A stretch of 64,000 nt of DNA from Acidobacteriota bacterium (GCA_020200135.1 JAIVJI010000072.1:1-64000); one strand, 5' to 3'; counted from the stretch's first letter, positions 46,521 to 55,697 are shown. The notes: generated by a model not told the origin, from the sequence alone. Program-made: numbers and translations.

Positions 46521-47204
46521 ATGCGTCTGAAGTTCCCCGAAAGTTTTTGCGCGCGAAGTTTTAACCTGCGCCGCGCGGCCGCCTTCGCGGCCGTCCTCGC
46601 GCTCGCGGCCGTCGCGGCCTCGTGCGAGCTCGACGGCGCGTCGAAGAAGCGCGCCGAGGCGAGCCGCAACGCCGCGGCCTCGGGCGCCGCCGACTCGCGG
46701 ATGCCGCGGACGAACCTGCCGATGCCGCCGGTCTCCGCCTCGCGCGGCGCGTCGCTCCCGGTCGCGTCCGGCGGGTCGCCGCGCGGCGCGTGGACGCAGC
46801 TCGACGGACGGCGCGCGAGCCTCGAAGACCTGCGCGGGCAGGTCGTCGTGCTCGACTTCTGGGCGACCTACTGCCCGCCGTGCCGCGAGGAGATTCCGCA
46901 CCTCGTGCGGCTCCAGAGGCAGTTCGGCCCGCAGGGCTTCAAGGTCATCGGCCTCAACGTCGGCGGCCCCGAAGACCGCCCGAAGGTGCCCGAGTTCGTC
47001 AGGCTCTACGGCATCCAGTACGAGCTGGCCGAGCCCGACCCCGAGACCACGCGACTCTTCCTCGCCGACAACAGCGCCATCCCGCAGACCTTCGTCCTCG
47101 ACCGCCGGGGCCGCCTCGTCCGCCACTTCGTCGGCTACGACCCCGAGGTCGCCTCCGAGCTGGAAAGGGCCGTCGCCGACGCCCTCGCCGAGAAGGCGGA
47201 CTGA
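46521..47204 (+). CDS. TlpA-like thioredoxin-fold lipoprotein
   Basis: This 227-residue protein has a lipoprotein signal (FAAVLALAAVAASC, lipid Cys35), then a spacer and a TlpA-like redoxin domain with the active site WATYCPPC (Cys118/Cys121). VIGLNVGGPEDRPKVPEFVRLYGIQYELA and the cis-proline IPQTFVLDRRG complete the fold. It should reduce disulfides outside the inner membrane, for example in cytochrome c assembly or envelope protein repair. A partner is not visible nearby. An AGTAGAC-family inverted repeat follows its stop. Confidence 0.9.
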   Translation: MRLKFPESFCARSFNLRRAAAFAAVLALAAVAASCELDGASKKRAEASRNAAASGAADSRMPRTNLPMPPVSASRGASLPVASGGSPRGAWTQLDGRRASLEDLRGQVVVLDFWATYCPPCREEIPHLVRLQRQFGPQGFKVIGLNVGGPEDRPKVPEFVRLYGIQYELAEPDPETTRLFLADNSAIPQTFVLDRRGRLVRHFVGYDPEVASELERAVADALAEKAD

Positions 47205-47205
47205 G

Positions 47206-47326
47206 AAAGCAGTAGACGGCAGTCAGCAGTCAGTAGAAGACACAGGCGGCGCGCCCTCGTCGTACACCGGGCGCGCCGCTTTTTTACCTACCGACTACTG
47301 TCTACTGTCTACCGTCTACTGCTTTC
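47206..47326. repeat. Intergenic inverted repeat, AGTAGAC family copy 3, with terminator core
   Basis: Outer arms (47206-47236 and about 47288-47325) repeat CAGTAGACGGCAGTCAGCAG-like units in opposite orientation. The inner stem AGGCGGCGCGCCC (47244-47256) with GGGCGCGCCGCT (47269-47280) is followed by six T residues. That core is a good rho-independent terminator for the TlpA-like gene, sitting between it and pyk. Confidence 0.75.
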
Positions 47327-47399
47327 CCCTACTTGCCTTTCGGCGGGCGGAGGTTTACAAACTGAGTATCCGACTAAACAAATCAGAGGGGTTTTCAAG

Positions 47400-48842
47400 T
47401 TGAGGAGAGCCAAGATACTCGCGACGCTCGGCCCGGCTTCGCGCGAGCCGGCGGTGCTGGAGGCGCTGCTGGCGGCCGGCGCCAACGCCGTGCGCATCAA
47501 CATGTCGCACGGCACGCAGGAGGAGCACACGGAGAACATCGCGCGGGCGCGCGCGGCGGCCGCGCGCCTGAAGCGGCCGCTCTCGGTGCTCGTCGATCTG
47601 TCGGGGCCGAAGATTCGGACGGGGGTGCTCAAGGGCGGCCAGCCCGTCCAGCTCGAACCGGGCGCCGTCTTCACGCTCACGACGCGCTCGGTCGTCGGCG
47701 ACGCGCGCGAGGTCTCGACCAACTACGCGGGGCTCGCGCGCGACGTGAAGCCCGGCGCGCGCATCCTCCTCGACGACGGCGCCATCGAGCTGACGGTCGA
47801 TTCGGCGACCGAGACCGACGTGGTCACGCGCGTCGTCAACGGCGGCACGCTCTCCGAGCGCAAGGGCATCAACCTGCCCGGCGTCTCGCTCCCCATCCCC
47901 TCGCTCACGGACAAGGACCGGCGCGACCTCCAGTGGGCCGTCCGCGAGGGCGCCGACTACATCGCGCTCTCCTTCGTCCGCCGCGCCGAGGACTGCGTCG
48001 AGGCGAAGGCGCTCATCAAGGCCGCCGGCGGCGCGCAGCCCCTGGTCGCCAAGATCGAGAAGTCCGAGGCCATCGAACACCTCGAACAGATCGTCGACGC
48101 GGCCGACGGGCTGATGGTCGCGCGCGGCGACCTCGGCGTCGAGACGAGCGTCGAGCTCGTCCCCGTCTACCAGAAGCGCATCATCGAGGCGGCGAACCGC
48201 AAGGAGAAGGTCGTCATCACGGCGACGCAGATGCTCCAGTCGATGGTCTCGGAGCCGCGCCCGACGAGGGCCGAGGCGTCCGACGTCGCGAACGCGGTCT
48301 GGGACGGCAGCGACGCCGTGATGCTCTCGGCCGAGACGGCGGCGGGCAAGTACCCCGTCCTCTCGGTGGCGACGATGGCGCGCATCATCGACTCGGCCGA
48401 GACGGGCAAGCCGCCCTCGACGCAGGACGTCATCACGCGCTTCGCCGGCCGGCAGTCGGGGCGCGTCAGCCGCGCGCTCTGCGAGGCCGCGGTCTTCGCC
48501 GCCGAGGAGATTGACGCGCGCACCATCGCGGTCATCACGGCCTCGGGGCTGATGGCGCGCCGGCTCTCAAGCCTTCGACCCGAGCAGCGCATCGTCGCGC
48601 TCACGCCCGAGCGCGCCGTCCAGAACGAGATGTCGCTCATCTGGGGCATCGAGACGCACCTGCACCCGCCCTGCGACAACACCGAGGAGATGCTCAAAAT
48701 CTGCGAGCGGACGCTGGTCGAGGCCGGCGTCGCGCAGCAGAAGGAGACCATCGTCCTGATGGCCGGCCGCCTCTCGGGGCTCGGCCTCTCAAGCTCGGTC
48801 ACGCTCTACACCGTCGGCGGCCCGCTCCCGCGCACGCTGTGA
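47400..48842 (+). CDS. pyk: Pyruvate kinase
   Basis: Pyk makes pyruvate and ATP from phosphoenolpyruvate and ADP at the end of glycolysis. The 480-residue length is standard. It has RAKILATLGPASREP, INMSHGTQEEH, LVDLSGPKIRTG, LPGVSLPIPSLTDKDRRDL, the lysine block LVAKIEKSEAIEHLEQI, MVARGDLGVE and MLQSM...TRAEASDVANAVWDGSDAVMLSAETAAGKYP. The start is TTG at 47400 with AGAGGGG upstream. It is followed by a weak repeat and the sigma factor gene. Confidence 0.96.
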   Translation: MRRAKILATLGPASREPAVLEALLAAGANAVRINMSHGTQEEHTENIARARAAAARLKRPLSVLVDLSGPKIRTGVLKGGQPVQLEPGAVFTLTTRSVVGDAREVSTNYAGLARDVKPGARILLDDGAIELTVDSATETDVVTRVVNGGTLSERKGINLPGVSLPIPSLTDKDRRDLQWAVREGADYIALSFVRRAEDCVEAKALIKAAGGAQPLVAKIEKSEAIEHLEQIVDAADGLMVARGDLGVETSVELVPVYQKRIIEAANRKEKVVITATQMLQSMVSEPRPTRAEASDVANAVWDGSDAVMLSAETAAGKYPVLSVATMARIIDSAETGKPPSTQDVITRFAGRQSGRVSRALCEAAVFAAEEIDARTIAVITASGLMARRLSSLRPEQRIVALTPERAVQNEMSLIWGIETHLHPPCDNTEEMLKICERTLVEAGVAQQKETIVLMAGRLSGLGLSSSVTLYTVGGPLPRTL

Positions 48843-48849
48843 GAGTAGG

Positions 48850-48907
48850 CGTGAAGCAGTAGGCGGTAGGCGGTAGCCTTTTGCGTTTTTCACTCCCGCC
48901 GCCTATC
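48850..48907. repeat. Partial AGTAGAC-type repeat after pyk
   Basis: GCAGTAGGCGGTAGGCGGTAG faces CCGCCGCCTATC across a T-rich loop. It is a short, incomplete relative of the elements at 2498, 30496 and 47206 and marks the end of pyk, close before the sigma factor gene. Confidence 0.45.
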
Positions 48908-48916
48908 CTTTTGCGC

Positions 48917-49507
48917 GTGGCGATCGCGGAGTTGAAAGTGGGAGGGGACGAGCAGCTACTGGCGGCGTGCCGCCGGGGCGACGAGGGCGCGTGGGAGGCG
49001 CTGGTCGCGCGCTACCAGCGGCTCATCTACGCCATCCCGCGCCGCGCCGGCCTCGACGAGGACGCGGCCGCCGAAATCTTCCAGGACGTCTTCACCGCCC
49101 TCCTCGAAAGCATCGAGACCATCGAGCAGCCCTCGCGCCTGCAGGCGTGGCTCGTCACGACGGCCAAGCGCAAGACCTGGCGCATGATCGGCCGCTCCAA
49201 GTCTTTGCGCTCCTTCTCGACTGACGAGGACGCCGCGGGGGGCGAGATGTACGACCTCGCCGACGAGGGCGTGCTCCCGGACGAGGCGCTCGCACGCCTC
49301 GAAGAGCAGCACCTCGTCCGCGCCGCGCTCTCGGACCTCGGCGGCCGCTGCCAGACGCTCCTCCAACTGCTCTTCTACGCCCCGGAGCCCCCGCCCTACT
49401 CCGAGATCGCCGCCGCGCTCGGCACCTCCGAGGGCAGCATCGGCCCGACCCGCGCGCGCTGTCTCAAGAAGCTGCTCGACATCCTGAAGAAAAAGGGTTT
49501 TTCGTGA
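48917..49507 (+). CDS. ECF-like sigma-70 family RNA polymerase sigma factor
   Basis: This protein of about 196 residues has sigma region 2 (DEQLLAACRRGDEGAWEALVARYQRLIYAIPRRAGLDEDAAAEIFQDVFTALLES) and region 4 (LGGRCQTLLQLLFYAPEPPPYSEIAAALGTSEGSIGPTRARCLKKLLDIL), with no region 1 or 3, as in ECF sigma factors. The GTG at 48917 gives the normal start. A zinc-finger anti-sigma-like gene, a CHAT protease and a subtilase follow, and a shared promoter-like element lies before three of the downstream units. I infer that this sigma factor reads that element. Confidence 0.88.
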   Translation: MAIAELKVGGDEQLLAACRRGDEGAWEALVARYQRLIYAIPRRAGLDEDAAAEIFQDVFTALLESIETIEQPSRLQAWLVTTAKRKTWRMIGRSKSLRSFSTDEDAAGGEMYDLADEGVLPDEALARLEEQHLVRAALSDLGGRCQTLLQLLFYAPEPPPYSEIAAALGTSEGSIGPTRARCLKKLLDILKKKGFS

Positions 49508-49567
49508 GCGGCGGGCGGGCGGTGTTTTTCTCACCGCTGCGGCCCCGAATAACTTATTTTTCCGGAC

Positions 49568-49596
49568 GTATTTTTCGTGTCCGCCGGCGCACTGTT
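49568..49596 (+). promoter_or_regulatory. Shared promoter element, copy 1 (before anti-sigma-like gene)
   Basis: GTATTTTT (49568-49575), 13-nt spacer, GCACTGTT (49589-49596). It is the same two blocks with the same spacing as at 53262 and 55730. It lies 47 bases before the anti-sigma-like ATG and just after the sigma gene, which would fit autoregulation. Confidence 0.65.
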
Positions 49597-49642
49597 CCGA
49601 CGAGCGGGCGCTAAAGTTCAGGCGCCCCCGGTGGAGCCGAAA

Positions 49643-50254
49643 ATGAGACTGACCCCACGACACATACCTTTCGCGCGGCTGGCCGATTTGGCCGAAGGCC
49701 GCCTGTCGCCCGAGGAAGCCGCCGCAGAGCGCGCGCACCTCGACGCCTGCACGAGCTGCGCCGGGCAGGCCGCGCAGCTCGGCCACCTCGCGGCGCTAAT
49801 GCGCGCCGACACGACGGAGGATGCGCCCCCCGCGCTCGTCTCCGACGTGGTGCGCATGTTTCGCGCCCGGCGGGCGCAGGCCGACGAGCCGGGGCTTTTG
49901 CGCCGGCTCGTCGCCGCGCTCACCTTCGACAGCAGCAGCCTGACGCCGGCCTTCGGCGTGCGCTCGGGGCAGGCCGCGCCCGCGCGCCAGATGCTTTTCA
50001 GCGCGGGCGACCTCGACGTCGACCTGCGGCTGGCGCAGGGTCAGGAGGGCTGGACGGTCTCGGGTCAGGTGCTCGGACCCTGTCAGGGCGGCGAGGTCGG
50101 GCTCGTCGGCGACGACGGCTCGACGGCCGCGCGCGCCGCGCTCAACGGGCAGTGCGAGTTCGCGCTGCCCGCCGTCCCCGAAGGCACCTACACCGTCCGG
50201 CTCCGCTTCGACCAGACCGAGGTCGAGATTCCCGAAGTGAGTTTGCGGGCTTAA
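49643..50254 (+). CDS. Zinc-finger anti-sigma-like protein
   Basis: The 203-residue product has an N-terminal HxxxCxxC zinc finger (HIPFARLADLAEGRLSPEEAAAERAHLDACTSCAGQ) as in anti-sigma factors, a linker, and a C-terminal beta-rich part (LDVDLRLAQGQEGWTVSGQVLGPCQGGEVGLVGDD...VPEGTYTVRLRFDQTEVEIPEVSL). There is no clear membrane helix, so it is likely soluble. It may hold the adjacent sigma factor inactive until a signal releases it. The chosen ATG at 49643 follows GTGGAG. A frame start at 49577 would begin inside the promoter element. The next gene starts about 120 bases on, across an inverted repeat. Confidence 0.75.
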   Translation: MRLTPRHIPFARLADLAEGRLSPEEAAAERAHLDACTSCAGQAAQLGHLAALMRADTTEDAPPALVSDVVRMFRARRAQADEPGLLRRLVAALTFDSSSLTPAFGVRSGQAAPARQMLFSAGDLDVDLRLAQGQEGWTVSGQVLGPCQGGEVGLVGDDGSTAARAALNGQCEFALPAVPEGTYTVRLRFDQTEVEIPEVSLRA

Positions 50255-50273
50255 GAGACATCCGGCCGGCGGC

Positions 50274-50350
50274 GGAATTAACCACAGGGACACGGAAGAC
50301 ACGGCTCGGCGCCTTTAAGCTGAGTCTTCCGTATCCCTGTGGTTAATTCC
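50274..50350. repeat. Long inverted repeat with ACCACAG core, copy 1
   Basis: The 27-nt arms 50274-50300 and 50324-50350 are complementary at 26 positions. The left arm reads GGAATTAACCACAGGGACAC and onward. It lies between the anti-sigma-like gene and the CHAT protease gene. The core ACCACAGGGACACGG resembles the inverted repeat at 58461-58520, and the family looks like a dispersed repeat seen in other genomes. It may terminate transcription from the first gene. Confidence 0.75.
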
Positions 50351-50377
50351 ATTTTCTCCGTAGCGGAAGACCCCAAG

Positions 50378-53212
50378 ATGACCCGAGCGGAATTGGTCTC
50401 GCGTCTGGTCGCGGCGGCGGGCGGCGGGGAGCGGAGCGCGCTCCTCGAAGCGCACGCGGCGCTGGCCGACGTGTCGCTGGCCCACGCGCTCAAGGACGTG
50501 TGCCTCGAAGCCTGGAGCGGCGACCCGCCGCGCGCGGTCGCCGCCGCCGCCGCGCTCGAAGCGCTCGCCGCCGCGCACGACTCCGACGAGGTCGCGGCCC
50601 TGAGCGACTGGGGCTCGGGCATCGCCGCGCTCGTCGGCGGCCGGATGGAGGAGGCCATCCGCCGGCTCGACGACGCCGAGTCGCGCTTCCGCCGCCTCTG
50701 CCAGCCGCACGCGGCCGCCAACACACAGGTCTCCAAGCTCATCGCGCTCGCCATGCTCGGCCGCTACGAGGAGGCCGTCGAGACCGGACTGCGCGCGCGC
50801 GACCGCTTTCTGGAGCACGGCGACCTGCTCGCCGCCGGCAAGGTCGAGAACAACATCGGCAACATCTACTTCCGCCGCGACCGCTACCACGAGGCCGAGC
50901 AGTTCCAGTCGGCGGCGCGCGCCCGCCTCGCCGTTGCGGGCGACGCGCGGGTGCTGGCGAAGCTCGACAACTGCCTCGCCAACACGCACGTCGCGCTCCA
51001 CCGCTTCCGCTCCGCCGAACAGCTCTACCAGCAGGCGCTCGACTACGCGGAGGGCGCCGGCCTCACCGCCACGCTCGCCGAGATCGAGGGCAACATGGGC
51101 AACTTCGCGCTCTTCCAGGGGCGCTACGACCGCGCGCTCGACCTGCTCGAACGCTCGCGCCGCCGCTACGCCGCGCTCGGGATGCCGCACCAGTCGGCGG
51201 TCGCCGAGCTGGAGCTGGCCGACGCCTACCTCGAGCTGAACCTCTCGGCCGAGGCGCTGGCCGTCTACCGCCGCGTCGCGCCGACCTTCGCCGAGCTGGG
51301 GATGCGCGCCGAGCAGGCGCGCGCGCTCGCGCAGGGGGGGCGCGCCGCCATCCTCGCCGGCGACCCCGGCGAGGCGCACGGGCTGCTCGGGGAGGCGCGC
51401 AGGCTCTACGCGGCCGAGGACAACATGGTCGGCGAGGCTTACGTCACGCTCACGGAGGCGCAGATGCGGCTCGCCGAGGGCGACCACGTCTCGACGGCCG
51501 TGCTCGCGGCGCAGGCCGAGGCGCCGCTCGCGCGCGCGGGCACGTGGCGCCGCCTGCTCCTCGCGCGCTGGCTGCGCGGCGAGGCGGCGCGCGGGCAGGG
51601 GCAGGAGCGGCTCGCGCAGATTCTTCTGGAGACGACGCTCAGAGAGGCCGAGGCGCAGGCGCTCCCGCAGATCGCCGAGCGCTGCCACACCTCGCTCGGG
51701 CTGCTCGCGGCCGCGCGCGGCGAGACGCAGGCGGCCGAGGCTTCGTTCAAGCGCGCCGTCTCGCTCATCGAAGACTTGCGCGCGCCGCTGCCCGCGGAGG
51801 AGTTCCGCACCGCCTTCGTCGCCGACAAGCTCGCGCCCTACGACGAGTTGGTCCGGCTCTGCCTCTCCGACGGCCGCACGACCGACGCGCTCTGCTACAC
51901 CGAGCGCGCGCGCTCGCGCGCTTTGGTCGAGATGCTGAGCGGCGCGCTCGCCGTCCACCCGCGTCCGCGCGACGAGTTCGAGGCCGAACTGTTCGGGCAG
52001 CTCGAGACGCTGCGCGAGGAGCTGAACTGGTTCTACAGCCGCATCAACCGCCCGCCCGAGGGTGACCCGGCGGGCGGCGCGGCCGCCATGCAGGCGCTCC
52101 ACGACGCCGTGCGCGAGCGCGAGACGCGCACGCTCGAAATCATGCGCCAGCTACAGCAGCGCGGCGGCGCGCCCGCGCTCGGCCGCACCGAGCCGCTCGA
52201 CGTGCCGGGCTTGCAGAGGTCGCTCGGCTCCGACACCGCGCTCGTCGAGTACACGAGCCTCGGCGGCGAGCTGCTCGCCTTCGTCGTCACCGGCGAAAGC
52301 ATCGAGGTCGTGCGCGGGCTGTCGGACGAGAGGGCCGTCGCCGAGGCGCTCGGACAGTTCCGCTTTCAGGTCGGGAGCCTCCGCTACGGCTCGGCGCGGA
52401 TGCGCTCGCACCTCGCGTCGCTCGAAGGGCGCGCGCGCCAGCACCTCCGCACGCTCTACGACCTTCTGCTCCGTCGCGTCGAGCCGCTCCTCGGCGGGCG
52501 CCGCCTCGTCGTCGTCCCGCACCGCGCGCTCCACTACGTCCCGTTCCACGCGCTCGACGACGGCGACTCGTACGTCGTCGAGCGGCGCGAGGTCTCGTAC
52601 GCGCCCTCGGCGTCCGTGCTCGGCTACTGCCTCGCTCGACCCCAACGCCCGTTCGATCGCGCGCTCCTGATGGGCGTCGCCGACGAGCAGACGCCGCGCG
52701 TCCGCGACGAGATAGAGGCGCTCGCGCCGCTCTTCCCCGACTCGACGGCGCTGCTCGACGAACGCGCGACGGTCGCGGCGCTGCGCGAGCTCGCGCCGGC
52801 GGCCGACCTGCTCCACCTCGCCTGCCACGGCCAGTTCCGCCCCGACAGCCCGCTCTTCTCCTCGCTGAGACTCGGCGACGGCTGGCTCACCGTGCGCGAC
52901 GCCTACACGCTCGACGTGGGCGCCTCGCTCGTCACGCTCTCGGCCTGCGAGACGGGCGTGAGCGCCGTCGCGCCGGGCGACGAGCTGCTCGGGCTCGTCC
53001 GAGGCTTCTTCTACGCCGGCGCGCCCTCGCTGCTGCTGAGCCTCTGGACGGTGGACGACGAGGCGACCGCCGAGCTGATGAAAGACTTCTACACCTCTTT
53101 GCGCGACGGCCAGCGCCCGGCCGCCGCCCTGCGCGCGGCGCAGCTCCGGCAGATGCGCGAGCGCCCGCACCCCTTCTTCTGGTCGCCCTTCGTCCTCACC
53201 GGCCGCTGGTAA
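50378..53212 (+). CDS. TPR-CHAT domain protease
   Basis: The 944-residue protein has a long TPR-rich N-terminal half (residues 60-480; for example KVENNIGNIYFRRDRYHEAEQFQSAARARL, EIEGNMGNFALFQGRYDRALDLLERSRRRY). A CHAT domain follows at about 620-944. The caspase-like dyad is His817 in LHLACHGQF and Cys857 in LSACETGVSA, both intact, followed by YAGAPSLLLSLWTVDDEAT. CHAT proteases cut partner proteins when their TPR half receives a signal. It lies between an anti-sigma-like gene and a subtilase. The ATG at 50378 has GGAAGA 8 nt before it. An in-frame GTG at 50339 lies inside the inverted repeat and is unlikely. Confidence 0.9.
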   Translation: MTRAELVSRLVAAAGGGERSALLEAHAALADVSLAHALKDVCLEAWSGDPPRAVAAAAALEALAAAHDSDEVAALSDWGSGIAALVGGRMEEAIRRLDDAESRFRRLCQPHAAANTQVSKLIALAMLGRYEEAVETGLRARDRFLEHGDLLAAGKVENNIGNIYFRRDRYHEAEQFQSAARARLAVAGDARVLAKLDNCLANTHVALHRFRSAEQLYQQALDYAEGAGLTATLAEIEGNMGNFALFQGRYDRALDLLERSRRRYAALGMPHQSAVAELELADAYLELNLSAEALAVYRRVAPTFAELGMRAEQARALAQGGRAAILAGDPGEAHGLLGEARRLYAAEDNMVGEAYVTLTEAQMRLAEGDHVSTAVLAAQAEAPLARAGTWRRLLLARWLRGEAARGQGQERLAQILLETTLREAEAQALPQIAERCHTSLGLLAAARGETQAAEASFKRAVSLIEDLRAPLPAEEFRTAFVADKLAPYDELVRLCLSDGRTTDALCYTERARSRALVEMLSGALAVHPRPRDEFEAELFGQLETLREELNWFYSRINRPPEGDPAGGAAAMQALHDAVRERETRTLEIMRQLQQRGGAPALGRTEPLDVPGLQRSLGSDTALVEYTSLGGELLAFVVTGESIEVVRGLSDERAVAEALGQFRFQVGSLRYGSARMRSHLASLEGRARQHLRTLYDLLLRRVEPLLGGRRLVVVPHRALHYVPFHALDDGDSYVVERREVSYAPSASVLGYCLARPQRPFDRALLMGVADEQTPRVRDEIEALAPLFPDSTALLDERATVAALRELAPAADLLHLACHGQFRPDSPLFSSLRLGDGWLTVRDAYTLDVGASLVTLSACETGVSAVAPGDELLGLVRGFFYAGAPSLLLSLWTVDDEATAELMKDFYTSLRDGQRPAAALRAAQLRQMRERPHPFFWSPFVLTGRW

Positions 53213-53261
53213 ATTTGCAGGCCCCCGCCCCGACGCCCGTCAAATTTTCTCGTTTTTGAGT

Positions 53262-53290
53262 GTATTTTTTACCCGGCCGCGGGCACTGTT
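53262..53290 (+). promoter_or_regulatory. Shared promoter element, copy 2 (before the subtilase)
   Basis: GTATTTTT (53262-53269), 13-nt spacer, GCACTGTT (53283-53290), about 130 bases before the subtilase start. Its two blocks and spacing equal those at 49568 and 55730, and AAATTTTC lies a little upstream as in copy 3. The leader in between would carry the 5' end of the transcript. Confidence 0.65.
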
Positions 53291-53421
53291 TGGTGGGAGA
53301 AAGGCATCAAAAGCGGTGGACTTTCCAGCGCCCGCCGAGCCCGACATCCGGCGTGTTCCGAGTCGCACCGAATTCCCCGAAGGTTATCTTTTCTTTAAGT
53401 AATTTTAAGGAGTCCTCCGTG

Positions 53422-55629
53422 ATGTCCCGCAAGTTCTTTCGCCCCCTCGCGGTGCTCGCGCTGCTGGCGACCCTGCTTTTCGCGGGTCTGCCCGGCGCAC
53501 GCGTCTCCCGGGCCTCCGACGGCTCGGTCGAGAACGGCGAGGAGTCGTACATCCCGGACGAGGTCAACCTCAAGCTCTTCAACCCGGCCGACCTCAGCTC
53601 AATTACCCAGCAATACGGCCTCCAGCTCATCGAGCAGTTCGGCAACCGGCCCATCTTCCTCCTGCGCACGCCCTCGGACTCGAAGGCGCTCGCCGCCAAA
53701 ATTCTTGCAGAGAACCCTCTGAAGGTGCAGTTCGCCGAGGCCAACTTCACCTCCGGTTCGCCCGAAGGGAGCGGCAACTCCTGGCAGGTCGGGAACTCCT
53801 GGCAGGTCGGCAATTCGTGGCAGGTCGGGAACTCCTGGCAGGTCGGTGAAAACCCGCCCGACAGCGGGAAGGTGCAGTACAAGACTCAGTGGGCCGGGGA
53901 CAAGGTCGGGCTGAAGGAGGCGCACAAGGCTTCCAAGGGCGCGGGCACCATCGTCGCCGTGCTCGACACGGGCGTCGACCGACGCCACCCCGCGCTGGCA
54001 GGGCGGCTCATGGCCGGGCGCGACTTCGTCGACGACGACGACGACCCGAGCGAGGTTCTGCCCGCGTGCCCGGCGGGCTCGACCGCGACAGACCCGCGCG
54101 CCTGCGGCCCCTACGGCCACGGCACGCACGTCGCCGGGCTCGTCGCGCTCATCGCGCCCGAGGCCAAGATCATGCCGGTGCGCGTGCTCGACCCGCAGGG
54201 CGTCGGCAACATGTGGGTGCTGGCCGAGGCGCTGCGCTACGCGGCCGACCCCGACGGCAACCCCGCGACCGACGACGGCGCCGACGTCATCAACCTGAGC
54301 CTCGCCACCGTCAATCAATCGGACCTGCTCAGCACCGTCCTCGGCGAGATTTGCTCCGACGACCCGGCCGTGCCGAGGGACCCGACCGCGCCGGTCTATC
54401 CGAACGTCGTCGTGGTGGCCGCCGCCGGCAACCGCGGGACGACCGCCGAGATGTTCCCGGCGGCCGAGAACTTCGAGGGCGAGCTGTCGGTCGCCGCCAG
54501 CCTGCCCGACGACAAGCTGGCCTCCTTCTCGCAGCGCGACGACCGCATCGACCTGATGGCCCCGGGCGTCGGCATCACGTCGAGCGTCCCCGGCAACGGG
54601 ACGGGCGTGTGGGCCGGCACCTCGATGGCCGCGCCGATGGTCGCGGGCGTCGCGGCGCTGGTGCGCGCGGCCGCGCCGTCGAAGAACGCGCACGACGTGA
54701 AGGAGCACATCGACGACACGAGCTTCGACACGCGCGACCTGGGCTTCGAGAAGGACCCGCCCGTCCGCGAGCGCCTGGACGCGGCGGCGGCCGTCAAGAC
54801 GCTGGTGGTCGGGACGCCCAACCCCATCGACGACACGCGCACCTTCGTCCGCCAGCACTACCTCGACTTCTTCAACCGCGCCCCCGACGCGGAGGGACTC
54901 GACCACTGGTCGAACGAGATCGCGCAGTGCGGCGCCGACGCCGCGTGCGCGCAGTTCCGGCGCGTCAACACTTCGGGCGCCTTCTTCGTCTCGCTCGAGT
55001 TCAAGGACACGGGCTACTTCGTCTACCGCCTGCACAAGGCCGCGTTCGGCAACGGGCCCGGCGCGCCCGTCCCCGTCCGCTACGAGGACTTTATGCCCGA
55101 CACGCAGCGCATCGGTGAGGGCGTCGTCGTCAACTCGCCGGGCTGGCAGCAGAAGCTCGCCGACAACCGGCAGGCGTTCCTGCTCGACTTCGTCACGCGC
55201 AAGACCGACCCGTCGGGCCGCGACTTCGCGACCGTCTTCCCCCAGGGGACTAGTGCGGAGACGATTGTTGACAAGCTCTTCGTCAACGTCGGCGTCCCGC
55301 CGCTCCCGGCCGAGCGCGAGGCGCTCGTCGCGGAGCTTTCGGTTAACCCCGACTCGGCGGAGCTGCGCGCCGCCGTGCTCAGGAAGGTGGCCGACAGCCC
55401 CCTCGTCGTCCGGCGCGAGTTCACGAAGGCGTTCGTGCTGATGCAGTACTTCGGCTACCTGCGGCGCAACCCCAGTGACGTGGGCTTCGACGGGCAGTCC
55501 GACCCGAACTACGTCGGCTACAACCACTGGCTCACGAAGCTCGAAGCGGCGGGCGGCGACTTCCACCGCGCCGAGATGGTGCGCGCCTTCCTCGAATCCT
55601 TCGAGTACCGCCAGCGCTTCCGCCAGTGA
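53422..55629 (+). CDS. Exported subtilisin-like (S8) protease with GNSWQV repeats and DUF4214 tail
   Basis: This 735-residue protein has a signal peptide (PLAVLALLATLLFAGLPGARVSRA) and an inhibitor-like propeptide (VNLKLFNPADLSSITQQYGLQLIEQFGNRPIFLLRTP). Four exact GNSWQV units (118-141) form a linker. The subtilase domain follows with the triad Asp182 (VAVLDTGVD), His233 (GHGTHVAG) and Ser401 (GTSMAAPM). From about residue 470 a DUF4214 domain runs to the end (FVRQHYLDFFNRAPDAEG...QYFGYLRRNPSD). It should be autoprocessed and act outside the cell or on the surface. The repeats are an 18-bp tandem DNA repeat at 53773-53844. ATG follows AAGGAG. The gene ends at a strong hairpin. Confidence 0.93.
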   Translation: MSRKFFRPLAVLALLATLLFAGLPGARVSRASDGSVENGEESYIPDEVNLKLFNPADLSSITQQYGLQLIEQFGNRPIFLLRTPSDSKALAAKILAENPLKVQFAEANFTSGSPEGSGNSWQVGNSWQVGNSWQVGNSWQVGENPPDSGKVQYKTQWAGDKVGLKEAHKASKGAGTIVAVLDTGVDRRHPALAGRLMAGRDFVDDDDDPSEVLPACPAGSTATDPRACGPYGHGTHVAGLVALIAPEAKIMPVRVLDPQGVGNMWVLAEALRYAADPDGNPATDDGADVINLSLATVNQSDLLSTVLGEICSDDPAVPRDPTAPVYPNVVVVAAAGNRGTTAEMFPAAENFEGELSVAASLPDDKLASFSQRDDRIDLMAPGVGITSSVPGNGTGVWAGTSMAAPMVAGVAALVRAAAPSKNAHDVKEHIDDTSFDTRDLGFEKDPPVRERLDAAAAVKTLVVGTPNPIDDTRTFVRQHYLDFFNRAPDAEGLDHWSNEIAQCGADAACAQFRRVNTSGAFFVSLEFKDTGYFVYRLHKAAFGNGPGAPVPVRYEDFMPDTQRIGEGVVVNSPGWQQKLADNRQAFLLDFVTRKTDPSGRDFATVFPQGTSAETIVDKLFVNVGVPPLPAEREALVAELSVNPDSAELRAAVLRKVADSPLVVRREFTKAFVLMQYFGYLRRNPSDVGFDGQSDPNYVGYNHWLTKLEAAGGDFHRAEMVRAFLESFEYRQRFRQ
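53773..53844 (+). repeat. 18-bp tandem repeat coding GNSWQV x4
   Basis: Four units of GGCAACTCCTGGCAGGTC-type DNA, differing at a few third positions, encode GNSWQV four times in the linker between propeptide and catalytic domain. Copy number could vary by slippage. Confidence 0.85.
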
Positions 55630-55663
55630 GGCGACCCGGCGACTGACCGAGTCCTGACGACCG

Positions 55664-55697
55664 GAGGGGCGGCCGCTCTAACCAGCGGCCACCCCTC
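55664..55697 (+). terminator. Terminator of the subtilase gene
   Basis: GAGGGGCGGCCGCT (55664-55677) pairs with AGCGGCCACCCCTC (55684-55697) with one mismatch, followed by TAAATTTT. It separates the subtilase from the next promoter element. Confidence 0.7.

Noticed and set aside
53773-53844. CRISPR-like direct repeats
   Set aside because: The 18-bp units are contiguous, in frame and code GNSWQV inside a protease. There are no spacers.
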